Shown here: piece by piece, positions 15,752-24,926 of the stretch
How the letters are laid out: each line of letters starts with the position of its first letter
How positions within the stretch are numbered: position 1 is the first letter of the stretch
Assembly: GCA_021739695.1 (NCBI GenBank)
Contig: JAIPBM010000007.1
Coordinates: forward strand, 123,361-187,360
DNA: 64,000 bases
Direction of reading: 5' to 3'
DNA from: Flavobacteriales bacterium
Lineage (GTDB): Bacteria; Bacteroidota; Bacteroidia; UBA10329
Notes under the pieces: generated by a model
Database searches by the model: none
What the model was told of the DNA's origin: nothing
The model's input: the letters and a program-made list of their open reading frames with translations, nothing else
Program-made: the position numbers and the translations under genes

Positions 15752-17847
15752 GCCACGAGAAGGAAATAAAAAACCGCGTTTATCTATCGTATGGATTGAT
15801 GTGCCTTTTCGCGATTGCCATTGTGGCTCGCGTTGCTCAAATTCAATTCGTTCAAGGCGAACAATGGAAGCAAAAAGCAGAAACTCAAACCACTGCATTT
15901 CGCAACATTGAGGCTGCCAGAGGTAATATTTTCGCTATTGACGGAAGTCTATTGGCAACCTCAGAACCCATTTATGAGATACGCTGGGATGCAGCCGTTC
16001 CATCGTTAAAAGACGAATACTTTAACGACCATATCGATAAACTATCACAACAATTAGCTAACCTATTTAAGGACAAATCGGCCACTGCTTACAGGCGCGA
16101 ACTAACTCAGGCTCGACTTAACAAAAGCCAGTATTACCTTTTAAAGAGACAAGTTGGACACAAGGAGTTGAAAGCGCTTCGCGAGTTTGAGATTTTCAAT
16201 CTTGGAAAATACAGCGGTGGACTCATCTATAATCAGCACAACAAACGTGCGAAGCCGTTCAAGCAGCTTGCAGCAAGAACCATCGGTTACGACCGACCAG
16301 GTTTTAGTGTTGGACTGGAAGGTGCATACTCTGAGGAACTTTCGGGTGTTGGCGGAAAACGTCTGATGCAAAAGATTGCCGGTGGAAACTGGAAACCACT
16401 GAATGACGAGAACGAAGTAGAACCAGAAGATGGATCGGATCTGGTCACAACCATTGACATCAATATTCAGGACGTTGCAGAGCATGCACTACAGACGCAA
16501 TTGGAAAAGCATCGCGCTCATCATGGTTGTGCCATCTTAATGGAGGTTGAAACGGGTGCAATAAAAGCCATCGCAAATCTGACCGAGCAAGAAGATGGAT
16601 CATACGCAGAAACTTACAATTATGCCATCGGCTCGGCCACCGAACCTGGGTCAACATTCAAGTTGGCAAGCCTGCTTTGTTTATTGGAAGATGGATACAT
16701 CGACCTAACGGATTCTGTTGACATAGAAGGTGGCATCAAAAAGTATTACAACGCCACAATGAAAGACTCCAAAACAGGCGTCTACAACAAGATCACTGTA
16801 GCAAAAGTGTTCGAGATTTCTTCAAATGTCGGTGTATCCAAATTGGTAAATCAGTATTACCAAAAAGACCCGCAAAAGTTTGTTGACCGCTTGGTAGCCA
16901 TGGGGTTAAATGAACCGTTGGGTCTTGAAATAAATGGAGAAGGTGTGTCGTCCATCCCTTCGCCAAAAGACCCAAGTTGGTCAGGTATATCGTTGCCTTG
17001 GATGAGTATCGGCTACGAAGTGCTGCAAACGCCTTTGCAGATCTTGACCATGTATAATGCGATTGCCAACAACGGAGTGAAGGTGCGTCCAAAATTTGTG
17101 GATTACATTACCAACCACGGAACCGTTGAAAAGGAATTCCCAACCGTTGTGCTTAACAAGCAGATCTGCTCTCAGAGCACGGTTGACAAGCTGAAAATAA
17201 TGATGGAGGGAGTTGTGGAACATGGCACCGCAAGCAACCTTAAACACGCCAATTATAAGATTGCCGGAAAAACCGGAACTGCACAGATTTCCAAAGGCGG
17301 AAGCTACCATCGCGACAAGAGCTACCAAGCTTCTTTCGTAGGCTATTTCCCTGCTGAGAAACCACGATACACCTGCATTGTAGTGGTGGATTCACCAACG
17401 AGTTCTGTCTATTACGGCAACTTGGTGGCTGGCCCGATCTTCAAAGAAATTTCAGACAAGGTCTACTCCACTCAGGTTAAAATGTTGGATGAAATTGCAG
17501 CTGATCCGACTTCAGACAACGAACTCCTTCCTTTCTCGAAAGTATCTGAGAAACGAGACCTGGTAAAAGCATTCGAAACACTGAACATCAAAACTGAGAT
17601 CAAAGATCCAGATGCTCAATGGGCAATCGCTTCATCAGATTCTTCATCGATTAAAATAACCGAGCAAGAGGTTATCGAAAACCTTGTTCCGCGCGTGGTT
17701 GGAATGGGTGCAATGGATGCCCTTTTCCTACTAGAAAATGCGGGGCTGAAAGTGAACATGCAAGGTTCTGGTGTGGTCCGCAATCAATCTATCATTCCTG
17801 GAACCCGCGTGACCGAAGGTCGCGAAATCATCATTCGTCTATCATGA
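15748..17847 (+). CDS. ftsI: peptidoglycan D,D-transpeptidase FtsI (class B PBP) with PASTA domain
   Basis: A 699-residue division transpeptidase. A membrane anchor covers about residues 11-30, followed by the pedestal motif ARGNIFAIDG. The catalytic STFK has its Ser at residue 302, the SSN motif is at 358-360 and KTGTAQ at 508-513. A C-terminal PASTA-like domain starts near 645 (VPRVVGMGAMDALFLLENAG). It cross-links septal peptidoglycan together with FtsW. The start is a TTG at 15748 overlapping the ftsL stop; the first in-frame ATG would cut the membrane anchor. The 3' end overlaps murE by 4 nt. Confidence 0.95.
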   Translation: MSHEKEIKNRVYLSYGLMCLFAIAIVARVAQIQFVQGEQWKQKAETQTTAFRNIEAARGNIFAIDGSLLATSEPIYEIRWDAAVPSLKDEYFNDHIDKLSQQLANLFKDKSATAYRRELTQARLNKSQYYLLKRQVGHKELKALREFEIFNLGKYSGGLIYNQHNKRAKPFKQLAARTIGYDRPGFSVGLEGAYSEELSGVGGKRLMQKIAGGNWKPLNDENEVEPEDGSDLVTTIDINIQDVAEHALQTQLEKHRAHHGCAILMEVETGAIKAIANLTEQEDGSYAETYNYAIGSATEPGSTFKLASLLCLLEDGYIDLTDSVDIEGGIKKYYNATMKDSKTGVYNKITVAKVFEISSNVGVSKLVNQYYQKDPQKFVDRLVAMGLNEPLGLEINGEGVSSIPSPKDPSWSGISLPWMSIGYEVLQTPLQILTMYNAIANNGVKVRPKFVDYITNHGTVEKEFPTVVLNKQICSQSTVDKLKIMMEGVVEHGTASNLKHANYKIAGKTGTAQISKGGSYHRDKSYQASFVGYFPAEKPRYTCIVVVDSPTSSVYYGNLVAGPIFKEISDKVYSTQVKMLDEIAADPTSDNELLPFSKVSEKRDLVKAFETLNIKTEIKDPDAQWAIASSDSSSIKITEQEVIENLVPRVVGMGAMDALFLLENAGLKVNMQGSGVVRNQSIIPGTRVTEGREIIIRLS

Positions 17848-19304
17848 AATTACTGAAAGACATATTGTACAGGGCGGGCATTGAGGAAGTGGTCGGTTCC
17901 ACAAACGTGGCCATCGAGAACGTTTGCATTGATTCGAGACAAGCGAAGAAATTTTCGCTCTTCGTTGCAGTAAAAGGCACATTGACGGATGGACACGAAT
18001 TCATCCAGAAAGCAATAGAGCAAGGTTCTGTAGCCATCGTTTGCGAAGTACTTCCAGATGTATTGAAGAAAGACGTCAACTACGTTCAAGTGAAGAACAG
18101 CCGCTACGCAGCAGGCGTGATTGCTTCGAATTTCTACGACAATCCATCGCGGAACCTGAAACTGGTTGGCGTGACGGGAACAAACGGAAAAACAACCACG
18201 GCCACGCTTCTTTACGAACTTTTCAAAGGATTGGGCTACAAAGTTGGCCTGATATCAACGGTAAGGAATCTCATCAACAATACGGTTGTGGCTGCTACGC
18301 ACACAACTCCAGACCCAGTAAACCTGAACAAGTTATTGGCCGAAATGGTCGATGCTGGCTGTGAGTTCTGTTTCATGGAGGTGAGCTCGCATGCGTTGCA
18401 TCAGCATCGCGTTGCCGGGTTGGAATTCACGGGTGCAATTTTCACCAACATCACTCACGACCACCTCGATTATCACGAGACATTCAAGAATTACATCGCT
18501 GCCAAGAAAATGCTGTTCGATGGGCTTTCATCTAAGGCTTTTGCTGTGGTGAATATGGACGACAAGAACGGTGAGGTGATGGTACAGAACACCAAAGCCA
18601 AGATTGTGACCTACGGTTTGAAATCGATGGCTGGTCGCAAAGCAAAGATCCTTGAGAACAACCTTACCGGACTTATTCTAAACATTGACGGACAGGAAGT
18701 GATCACAAGATTGATCGGCTCTTTTAATGCTTACAATATTCTCAGCGTTTATGGCGCAGCGCTAGAACTAAAAGAAGAGAAGTTGCAGATTCTGACCACA
18801 CTCAGTAATCTCCATTCTCCAGATGGTCGATTCCAGTTCATTAAAACCGAGAACAATATTCTAGGAATTGTGGATTATGCACACACACCAGATGCTCTGG
18901 AAAATGTGCTTTCGACCATTCACGAACTGCGAACTGGTAATGAGAAACTGGTGACACTTGTGGGTTGCGGTGGCGATCGCGACAAAACCAAGCGACCTGA
19001 AATGGCGCGCATCGCTGCTGAAGGAAGCGATAAGGTGATACTTACTTCAGACAATCCGCGAAGCGAAGATCCGCAAACCATCATTGATGAGATGAAAGCG
19101 GGTCTTGACCCTGTGCTTATCCGCAAGGCCGTGACCATCATTGACCGCGCAGAAGCAATTCGCACGGCTTGCATGTTGGCTCAACCAGGCGATATCATTC
19201 TCGTTGCTGGCAAAGGCCACGAGAAATACCAAGAAGTGAAAGGTGTGAAAACGCCATTTGACGACATGGAAGTATTGACCACAAACCTGAAACAGATCTA
19301 CTGA
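17844..19304 (+). CDS. murE: UDP-MurNAc-tripeptide synthetase (meso-diaminopimelate adding)
   Basis: A 486-residue Mur ligase. The N-terminal UDP-MurNAc-binding domain includes [19 protein letters not shown], the ATP loop [15 protein letters not shown] lies near residue 110, and the C-terminal domain includes SPDGRFQ and [18 protein letters not shown] at about 403-410 is the signature for adding meso-diaminopimelate rather than lysine, so the cell wall is probably of the DAP type. It overlaps ftsI (ATGA) and mraY (TGATG). Confidence 0.96.
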   Translation: MKLLKDILYRAGIEEVVGSTNVAIENVCIDSRQAKKFSLFVAVKGTLTDGHEFIQKAIEQGSVAIVCEVLPDVLKKDVNYVQVKNSRYAAGVIASNFYDNPSRNLKLVGVTGTNGKTTTATLLYELFKGLGYKVGLISTVRNLINNTVVAATHTTPDPVNLNKLLAEMVDAGCEFCFMEVSSHALHQHRVAGLEFTGAIFTNITHDHLDYHETFKNYIAAKKMLFDGLSSKAFAVVNMDDKNGEVMVQNTKAKIVTYGLKSMAGRKAKILENNLTGLILNIDGQEVITRLIGSFNAYNILSVYGAALELKEEKLQILTTLSNLHSPDGRFQFIKTENNILGIVDYAHTPDALENVLSTIHELRTGNEKLVTLVGCGGDRDKTKRPEMARIAAEGSDKVILTSDNPRSEDPQTIIDEMKAGLDPVLIRKAVTIIDRAEAIRTACMLAQPGDIILVAGKGHEKYQEVKGVKTPFDDMEVLTTNLKQIY

Positions 19305-20554
19305 TGCTATACTATCTGTTCGACTTCCTAGAATCACATTACCACCTGCCAGGAGCAGGCGTGTTCCAATACATTTCATTCCGAGCTGCTGCAAGCATAA
19401 TCACCTCGCTGATCATTTCCATGCTTATTGGCAAAAAGGTGATTCAATTCTTGCAACTAAAGCAAGTGGGTGAGATTGTCCGAGACCTTGACCTAGCCGG
19501 ACAAGTAGCCAAGCAGGGAACACCGACCATGGGCGGAATTATCATTCTGTCATCCATAGTAATTCCAACGCTACTATTTGCACAACTAAATAACGTCTAT
19601 GTCATTCTGATGTTGGTTTCCACCGTTTGGTTGGGCCTCATTGGCTTTGCAGATGACTACATCAAGGTCTTTAAAAAAGACAAGGAAGGTTTGGCCGGAA
19701 GGTTCAAGATAATGGGGCAGATCGGCATTGGAATCATCGTTGGCTGCACGCTTTATTTCAATGATGATGTAGCTATCAAAGACCGATTGATTCGCGGTGG
19801 CGAAACGGTTGAAACAGTTATTGATGGAAAAACGGTAGAGCTCCAACGCACTCCCGTTTATGACGAAGCAAAACATTCCCTTGTCACCACCATTCCGTTC
19901 GTAAAAGACAACGAATTCGATTACAGCTCACTCCTATTCTTCCTAGGAGAAAAAGCGAAAGACTGGGGCTGGTTGGTCTTCATCCCAATCGTCATTTTCA
20001 TCGTAACAGCCGTTTCCAACGGAGCAAATCTTACCGATGGTTTGGACGGACTTGCAACTGGAACATCGGCCATTGCAGGCGTCACCTTGGGCATATTGGC
20101 TTACGTGTCGGGTAACATCATTTTTGCCGATTACCTCAATATCATGTACATCCCCGGTTCGGGAGAATTGGTTGTATACATCGCGGCATTTGTTGGTGCT
20201 TGTGTAGGCTTCTTGTGGTACAATCAGTATCCAGCGCAGGTTTTTATGGGCGATACCGGAAGCTTGGCTTTGGGAGGCATCATTGCAGTCTTCGCACTTG
20301 CCATCAGAAAGGAACTTCTGATTCCGATTCTGTGCGGCATTTTCCTCATGGAAAACCTCTCCGTGGTTATGCAAGTGAGCTACTTCAAATACACCAAAAA
20401 GAAGTTTGGTGAAGGAAGAAGAATCTTCTTGATGTCTCCACTGCATCATCATTACCAGAAAAAAGGCATGCACGAAGCCAAGATCGTAGGGCGATTTTGG
20501 ATTGTAGGAATCATGCTTGCAGTAATCACCGTGGTAACCCTCAAACTCAGATAA
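19304..20554 (+). CDS. mraY: phospho-MurNAc-pentapeptide transferase
   Basis: A 416-residue polytopic membrane enzyme of the family that makes lipid I from undecaprenyl phosphate and UDP-MurNAc-pentapeptide. Conserved blocks are GTPTMGG near residue 70, [48 protein letters not shown] and the C-terminal [10 protein letters not shown], which carry the catalytic aspartates and histidines. Between the second and third block is an insert of about 60 residues (around [20 protein letters not shown]), longer than in E. coli MraY and usual in Bacteroidota. It shares 1 nt with murE and with murD. Confidence 0.96.
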   Translation: MLYYLFDFLESHYHLPGAGVFQYISFRAAASIITSLIISMLIGKKVIQFLQLKQVGEIVRDLDLAGQVAKQGTPTMGGIIILSSIVIPTLLFAQLNNVYVILMLVSTVWLGLIGFADDYIKVFKKDKEGLAGRFKIMGQIGIGIIVGCTLYFNDDVAIKDRLIRGGETVETVIDGKTVELQRTPVYDEAKHSLVTTIPFVKDNEFDYSSLLFFLGEKAKDWGWLVFIPIVIFIVTAVSNGANLTDGLDGLATGTSAIAGVTLGILAYVSGNIIFADYLNIMYIPGSGELVVYIAAFVGACVGFLWYNQYPAQVFMGDTGSLALGGIIAVFALAIRKELLIPILCGIFLMENLSVVMQVSYFKYTKKKFGEGRRIFLMSPLHHHYQKKGMHEAKIVGRFWIVGIMLAVITVVTLKLR

Positions 20555-21885
20555 TGGCGGAGCGATTGGTCATATTGGGTGGAGGCGAAAGCGGTGCTGG
20601 CGCAGCTTACTTGGGTCAGAAAAAAGGCTACGAAGTATTCCTTTCAGACAAAGGAAAGCTGAAGGAGAAGTATGCCGAAAATCTTCGTAGCTGGAATATT
20701 GACTTTGAAGAAGGTGTGCATACTGAGGAGAAAATCCTAAACGCTGACCTCGTTATAAAAAGTCCAGGAATTCCTGAGACTGCTCCTTTGGTTCAGGCAC
20801 TTCGCGCAAAGGGTGTTCAAGTGGTTTCTGAGATCGAGTTCGGAATGAAATACACTAACGCGAAAACCATCGGCATAACTGGGACCAATGGCAAGACCAC
20901 AACCACGCTTCTCACTCATCACATGCTTGCAAAAGCAGGCTTGAATGTGGGATTGGCAGGTAATGTGGGCAAAAGCCTCGCTTGGCAAGTGGCCGATACG
21001 GAGTTTGATTACATCGTGCTTGAGCTAAGCAGCTTTCAGCTGGATGACATGTTCGATAGCCGCATCAATCTGGCCGTGTTGATGAACATCACACCAGATC
21101 ATTTGGACCGATATAGAACCATGGAAGCGTACATCGCTTCCAAGATGCGAATCACGCAAAATCAGACCGAAGAAGATGCCTTCATCTACTGCGCTGATGA
21201 CGCAAACATCCTTGCTGCGCTGAACGACTCGCAAAAAGCAAAACGATTCCCTTTTACCCTCAACGGCACCGTTGCCGAAGGAGCATTTATTGATCAGAAT
21301 AATCTCAACATAAACCTAAATAACTCAAACCTTACCATGTCAATCCACGAACTTGCACTACAAGGCAAACACAATTCCTACAATTCAATGGCCGCAGGAA
21401 TTGTTGGACGCCTCTTGGAGCTTCGAAAAGAAACCGTCCGAGAAAGTCTGAGCGATTTCAGCGCTGTTGAGCATCGACTTGAGCCAGTTGGAAAGGTTCA
21501 AGGAATCGAGTTCATCAACGATAGTAAGGCCACAAACATCAACTCTACATGGTATGCGCTAGAGTGCATGAACCAGCCAGTGATCTGGATCGTGGGCGGA
21601 GTTGATAAAGGCAATGACTATTCAATGGTTGCGGAATTGGTCAAAGACAAGGTGAAGGCCATCATCTGTCTTGGAACGGATAACGAAAAAATACATAAAG
21701 CATTCGAAGGAATAATTGAAACCATTGTAGATACGCAAAGCGCACAGGAAGCTGTGAAAGCAAGCTACTATTTGGGTAAGAAAGGAGACGCAGTATTGCT
21801 TTCTCCAGCGTGCGCCAGCTTCGACCTTTTCGAAAATTACGAAGACCGAGGACGCCAGTTCAAAGCTGCTGTCAGATCACTATAA
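20554..21885 (+). CDS. murD: UDP-MurNAc-L-alanine--D-glutamate ligase
   Basis: A 443-residue Mur ligase with all three domains: N-terminal Rossmann-like UMA-binding domain (LVILGGGESGAGAA), ATP loop [13 protein letters not shown] near residue 110 with LELSSFQLD and NITPDHLDRY, and the C-terminal domain with VEHRLEPV, FINDSKATN, IVGGVDKG and LSPACASFDLFENYEDRG. It adds D-glutamate to UDP-MurNAc-L-Ala. The start at 20554 overlaps the mraY stop (TAATG). It is followed 20 nt later by a gene for a second copy of its C-terminal domain only. Confidence 0.96.
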   Translation: MAERLVILGGGESGAGAAYLGQKKGYEVFLSDKGKLKEKYAENLRSWNIDFEEGVHTEEKILNADLVIKSPGIPETAPLVQALRAKGVQVVSEIEFGMKYTNAKTIGITGTNGKTTTTLLTHHMLAKAGLNVGLAGNVGKSLAWQVADTEFDYIVLELSSFQLDDMFDSRINLAVLMNITPDHLDRYRTMEAYIASKMRITQNQTEEDAFIYCADDANILAALNDSQKAKRFPFTLNGTVAEGAFIDQNNLNINLNNSNLTMSIHELALQGKHNSYNSMAAGIVGRLLELRKETVRESLSDFSAVEHRLEPVGKVQGIEFINDSKATNINSTWYALECMNQPVIWIVGGVDKGNDYSMVAELVKDKVKAIICLGTDNEKIHKAFEGIIETIVDTQSAQEAVKASYYLGKKGDAVLLSPACASFDLFENYEDRGRQFKAAVRSL

Positions 21886-21905
21886 ACCAAGGAAAACCAA
21901 CAGAA

Positions 21906-22448
21906 ATGAAGGATAAAAACTGGAATAAGGAAGTGCAATCGCCAGAACAGACCATGTTCAATAGCCTGCTTGAGTTGAGAAAGCAGATCATTGAGGAAAG
22001 TGTGTCTGATGTGCAGAGCACGCGGCATCGTCAAGAGTTGATCGGTGTTTGGAACGACATTGAATTCATCAACGATTCTAAGGCTACCAATGTGGATCTG
22101 ACATGGTATTCATTGGAGCGCTTGCAAGGAACTGCAGTTTGGATTGTGGGCGGTTTGCAAGCAGGCCAAGACTACAGCATGCTGAAAGAACTTGTGGCTG
22201 ACAAGGTTCGTGCAGTGGTTTGTCTTGGAAGAGAAAATGGGCAGGTTTTTAAAACATTCTTGACTGATGCTGAAGTGATTGTTGGTGCAAGTACTGCCGA
22301 TGAAGCCGTGAAAGCCGCAGTGGCTTTGGCAAAGCCAGGCGACAAAGTCATTCTATCTCCAGCATGTTCTTCGCATGACCTTTTTGAGAGCTACGAAGAC
22401 CGAGGAAATCAATTCACGAAAGCCGTATTGCGGCTAATTAATAATTAG
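21906..22448 (+). CDS. free-standing MurD C-terminal-domain protein (tandem partial duplication)
   Basis: A 180-residue protein that aligns end to end with the C-terminal third of the murD product just upstream: LLELRKQIIEESVSD, RHRQELIG, FINDSKATNVDLTWYSLE, WIVGGLQAGQDYSML and LSPACSSHDLFESYEDRG all have counterparts in order. The first about 280 residues of MurD, including the UMA-binding domain and the whole ATP-binding domain, are absent, so it cannot be a ligase alone. Residues that contact the amino acid and nucleotide in MurD (the DSKATN and SPACSS loops) are kept and the frame has no damage, which argues against simple decay. It starts 20 nt after murD and its stop lies inside a short inverted repeat. 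Function unknown; a regulatory or binding role is possible. Confidence 0.85.
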   Translation: MKDKNWNKEVQSPEQTMFNSLLELRKQIIEESVSDVQSTRHRQELIGVWNDIEFINDSKATNVDLTWYSLERLQGTAVWIVGGLQAGQDYSMLKELVADKVRAVVCLGRENGQVFKTFLTDAEVIVGASTADEAVKAAVALAKPGDKVILSPACSSHDLFESYEDRGNQFTKAVLRLINN

Positions 22449-22636
22449 GAATGAAAAAATCCCCCGCCTTCGGCACCCCCTTTAAAAGGGGGATTCGCGC
22501 TGCTCAAATGCGGTTCCTCCTTTGTAAAGGAGGTGTCGAGGAACGAGACGGAGGATTTGAAAATATTAGCATCAATTACAAAAACCATGTACACGAAAAA
22601 GAACTAATGAATCACCTAATTCATCATTCCTAATTA
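22442..22636. repeat. MITE/REP-like palindromic element between murD-C and ftsW
   Basis: TAATTAGGAATGA at 22442-22454 is repeated exactly inverted at 22624-22636. Inside, 22457-22558 forms a structured unit: its ends are imperfect inverted copies (AAATCCCCCG against AAATCCTCCG), and it holds two hairpins, CCCCC/GGGGG at 22476-22492 and an 8-bp stem CCTCCTTT/AAAGGAGG at 22516-22533. There is no convincing coding frame. It looks like a non-autonomous, palindromic repeat in the only sizeable gap of the dcw cluster before ftsZ. Copy number elsewhere cannot be judged here. Confidence 0.65.
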
Positions 22637-22648
22637 CTCATTAAAGAA

Positions 22649-23833
22649 ATGAACGCATTTGTAAGGAAATATCTACAGGGAGACATGGTCATTTGGGCCG
22701 TGGTGTTTCTGCTGTCGCTGGTTTCCATACTTGCGGTTTATAGTGCCACCAACAACTTGGCGCATTACAAGCACGGTGGCAACACCGAATATTATCTATT
22801 CAAACACTTCATGATCATTGTGCTGGGTTGGGCCATGATCTACGGAATACACAAGGTTCCGTACAATTACTTTTCGCGCGTTGCGCAGATTTTTATCTGG
22901 GTTTCGATACCACTTTTGGCCGTAACGTTGATTGCTGGAACTTCGGTAAACTCCGCTTCCAGATGGTTGACGTTGCCGATCATCAATATTTCGTTCCAAA
23001 CATCCGATTTGGCCAAATTGGCGCTCATCGCGTTCCTTGCCCGTCAACTTTCTAAACGACAGGATTCAATGGATGATTTCAAGGAAGGATTCCTTCAGAT
23101 CATTTGGCCCGTGTTGGTGGTATGCGCATTGATCCTACCAGCCAACTTCTCCACTTCAGCCGTACTCTTCACTACATCTTTAGTTGTGCTTTTCATCGGT
23201 CGGGTTAAACTGAAATACATTGCTGGTCTAATAGGTGCCATTTCTTTGGCTGGCGCCTTCGTTTTCCTTCTTTCCTTCGCCCTTCCAATAGAAAAAGTCC
23301 TTCCTCGTTTCGGTACTTGGAAGCAGCGCGTTGAAACGTATTTCAGCAACGAGGAAACGCCAGAAACAGCAGATGCCAATTACCAAACCGAGCAGGCAAA
23401 AATCGCCATCGCCACAGGCGGAATAACAGGCGTTGGCCCAGGAAATAGCGTTCAACGAAATCGTTTGCCAAGTGCTTACGCAGATTTCATCTACGCCATC
23501 ATCATTGAAGAATGGGGATTCGTGGGTGGAATGGGAATCCTATTTCTCTACCTAATTCTGCTTTTCCGTGGATTGAGAATTGTGCACAAAGGCACAACTG
23601 TTTTCGGAACGCTCTTGGCTTTTGGCTGCACATTCAGCCTCATTTTCCAAGCATTCATAAACATGGCCGTGGCTGTCAATCTGTTCCCTGTAACAGGTCA
23701 GCCGCTACCGCTGTTGAGTATGGGCGGAACTTCCATCTGGTTCACTTCCATCGCTATCGGAATGATTTTGAGCGTAAGTCGCTCTTTGAATGAAAAAGAA
23801 CCTCAACCAGAACTTGTCAATGTCGAAGGTTAA
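22649..23833 (+). CDS. ftsW: SEDS-family lipid II polymerase FtsW
   Basis: A 394-residue protein with about ten membrane segments. It starts MNAFVRKYLQGD and contains SEDS landmarks: AVYSATN in the first membrane segment, SRWLTLPIINISFQTSDLAKL, ITGVGPGNSVQRNRLPSAYADFIYAIIIEEWG, and PVTGQPLPLLSMGG with GTSIW at the end. FtsW polymerises septal glycan from lipid II and works with FtsI. The gene is preceded by the palindromic element and overlaps murG by 14 nt. Confidence 0.95.
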   Translation: MNAFVRKYLQGDMVIWAVVFLLSLVSILAVYSATNNLAHYKHGGNTEYYLFKHFMIIVLGWAMIYGIHKVPYNYFSRVAQIFIWVSIPLLAVTLIAGTSVNSASRWLTLPIINISFQTSDLAKLALIAFLARQLSKRQDSMDDFKEGFLQIIWPVLVVCALILPANFSTSAVLFTTSLVVLFIGRVKLKYIAGLIGAISLAGAFVFLLSFALPIEKVLPRFGTWKQRVETYFSNEETPETADANYQTEQAKIAIATGGITGVGPGNSVQRNRLPSAYADFIYAIIIEEWGFVGGMGILFLYLILLFRGLRIVHKGTTVFGTLLAFGCTFSLIFQAFINMAVAVNLFPVTGQPLPLLSMGGTSIWFTSIAIGMILSVSRSLNEKEPQPELVNVEG

Positions 23834-24926
23834 GGTGATCATATCAGGAGGCGGCACGGGCGGACACATCTTCCCGGCCATTGCTATTGCCAATGCGCTT
23901 AAGAAGCTGCAATCGGATGTGGAAATTCTGTTTGTCGGTGCGTTGGGCAAGATGGAAATGGAAAAAGTTCCTGCTGCCGGATACGAAATCGAGGGGCTCA
24001 ATATTGCTGGAATCAACCGCAGCAACATGCTCAAGAATCTGGGCTTCCCACTCAAACTGATAGGTAGCTTGATGAAAGCTCGGAAAATCGTCAAGGAGTT
24101 CAAACCAGATGTGGTAGTTGGAGTTGGTGGTTTTGCTTCTGGTCCTGTGATGTATGCAGCCAGCTCGATGAGTATTCCAACGGTCATTCAGGAACAGAAT
24201 TCTTACGCTGGCATCACCAATAAAATGCTTGGTGCAAAGGCCAAAAAAGTTTGCGTTGCCTACGATGGCATGGATAAATTCTTCCCTGCCAAGAACATCA
24301 TCCGAACAGGAAATCCCGTTCGTCAGGACATTCTGAATTTGGAAGGAAAACGCGAGCAAGGACAAAAGACCTTCAACCTCGACCCAAGCAAGAAAACATT
24401 GCTGGTAATTGGTGGAAGTTTGGGAGCTCGTTCCATCAACTTGGCTGTCAAATCTCACATCGAAGCTTTCAAAAAAGCGGACGTACAAGTGGTTTGGCAA
24501 ACGGGCAAACTCTTTATTGAAGAGGCCAAAAAAGCTGTTGCTGATGCCAATGCAAGCAACTTCTTCGTGTCTGATTTCATCTACACGATGGATCAGGCGT
24601 ATGCTGTTGCCGATGTGGTGCTTTCGCGTGCTGGAGCAAGTTCCATTTCTGAACTGTGCATCGTTGCGAAGCCATCTGTTCTGGTTCCGTTCCCGTTTGC
24701 TGCCGAAGACCATCAGACCAAGAATGCGCAAGCGCTTGTGGATGTTGACGCAGCGATTCTTGTGCCTGACAGCGAAGCAGGAACGAGAGCATGCGAAGAA
24801 TCACTGAAACTCATGTCAGATGAGGCAACGCAGGCAAAATTCCGAACCAACATCAAGAAGCTTGCGCTTCCGAATGCGGATGAGGAAATAGCCAAGGAAA
24901 TTTTGAAAATCGCGAAAGCTGCATGA
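23820..24926 (+). CDS. murG: UDP-GlcNAc:undecaprenyl-PP-MurNAc-pentapeptide GlcNAc transferase
   Basis: A 368-residue GT28 glycosyltransferase. MSKVKVIISGGGTGGHIFPA gives the N-terminal glycine loop; GVGGFASGPVMYAA, EQNSYAGITNKML, GNPVRQDI, VIGGSLGARSIN and SRAGASSISEL follow, the last in the UDP-GlcNAc site. It turns lipid I into lipid II on the inner face of the membrane. I prefer the ATG at 23820; an ATG at 23790 would add ten residues and overlap ftsW more. The 3' end overlaps murC by 4 nt. Confidence 0.95.
   Translation: MSKVKVIISGGGTGGHIFPAIAIANALKKLQSDVEILFVGALGKMEMEKVPAAGYEIEGLNIAGINRSNMLKNLGFPLKLIGSLMKARKIVKEFKPDVVVGVGGFASGPVMYAASSMSIPTVIQEQNSYAGITNKMLGAKAKKVCVAYDGMDKFFPAKNIIRTGNPVRQDILNLEGKREQGQKTFNLDPSKKTLLVIGGSLGARSINLAVKSHIEAFKKADVQVVWQTGKLFIEEAKKAVADANASNFFVSDFIYTMDQAYAVADVVLSRAGASSISELCIVAKPSVLVPFPFAAEDHQTKNAQALVDVDAAILVPDSEAGTRACEESLKLMSDEATQAKFRTNIKKLALPNADEEIAKEILKIAKAA

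Noticed and set aside
22451..22633. 60-codon frame through the palindromic element
   Set aside because: It lies within hairpins and terminal repeats and has no protein-like conservation.
23844..24731. 295-codon frame on the minus strand inside murG
   Set aside because: Antisense shadow of a strongly coding gene; no family and unnatural composition.
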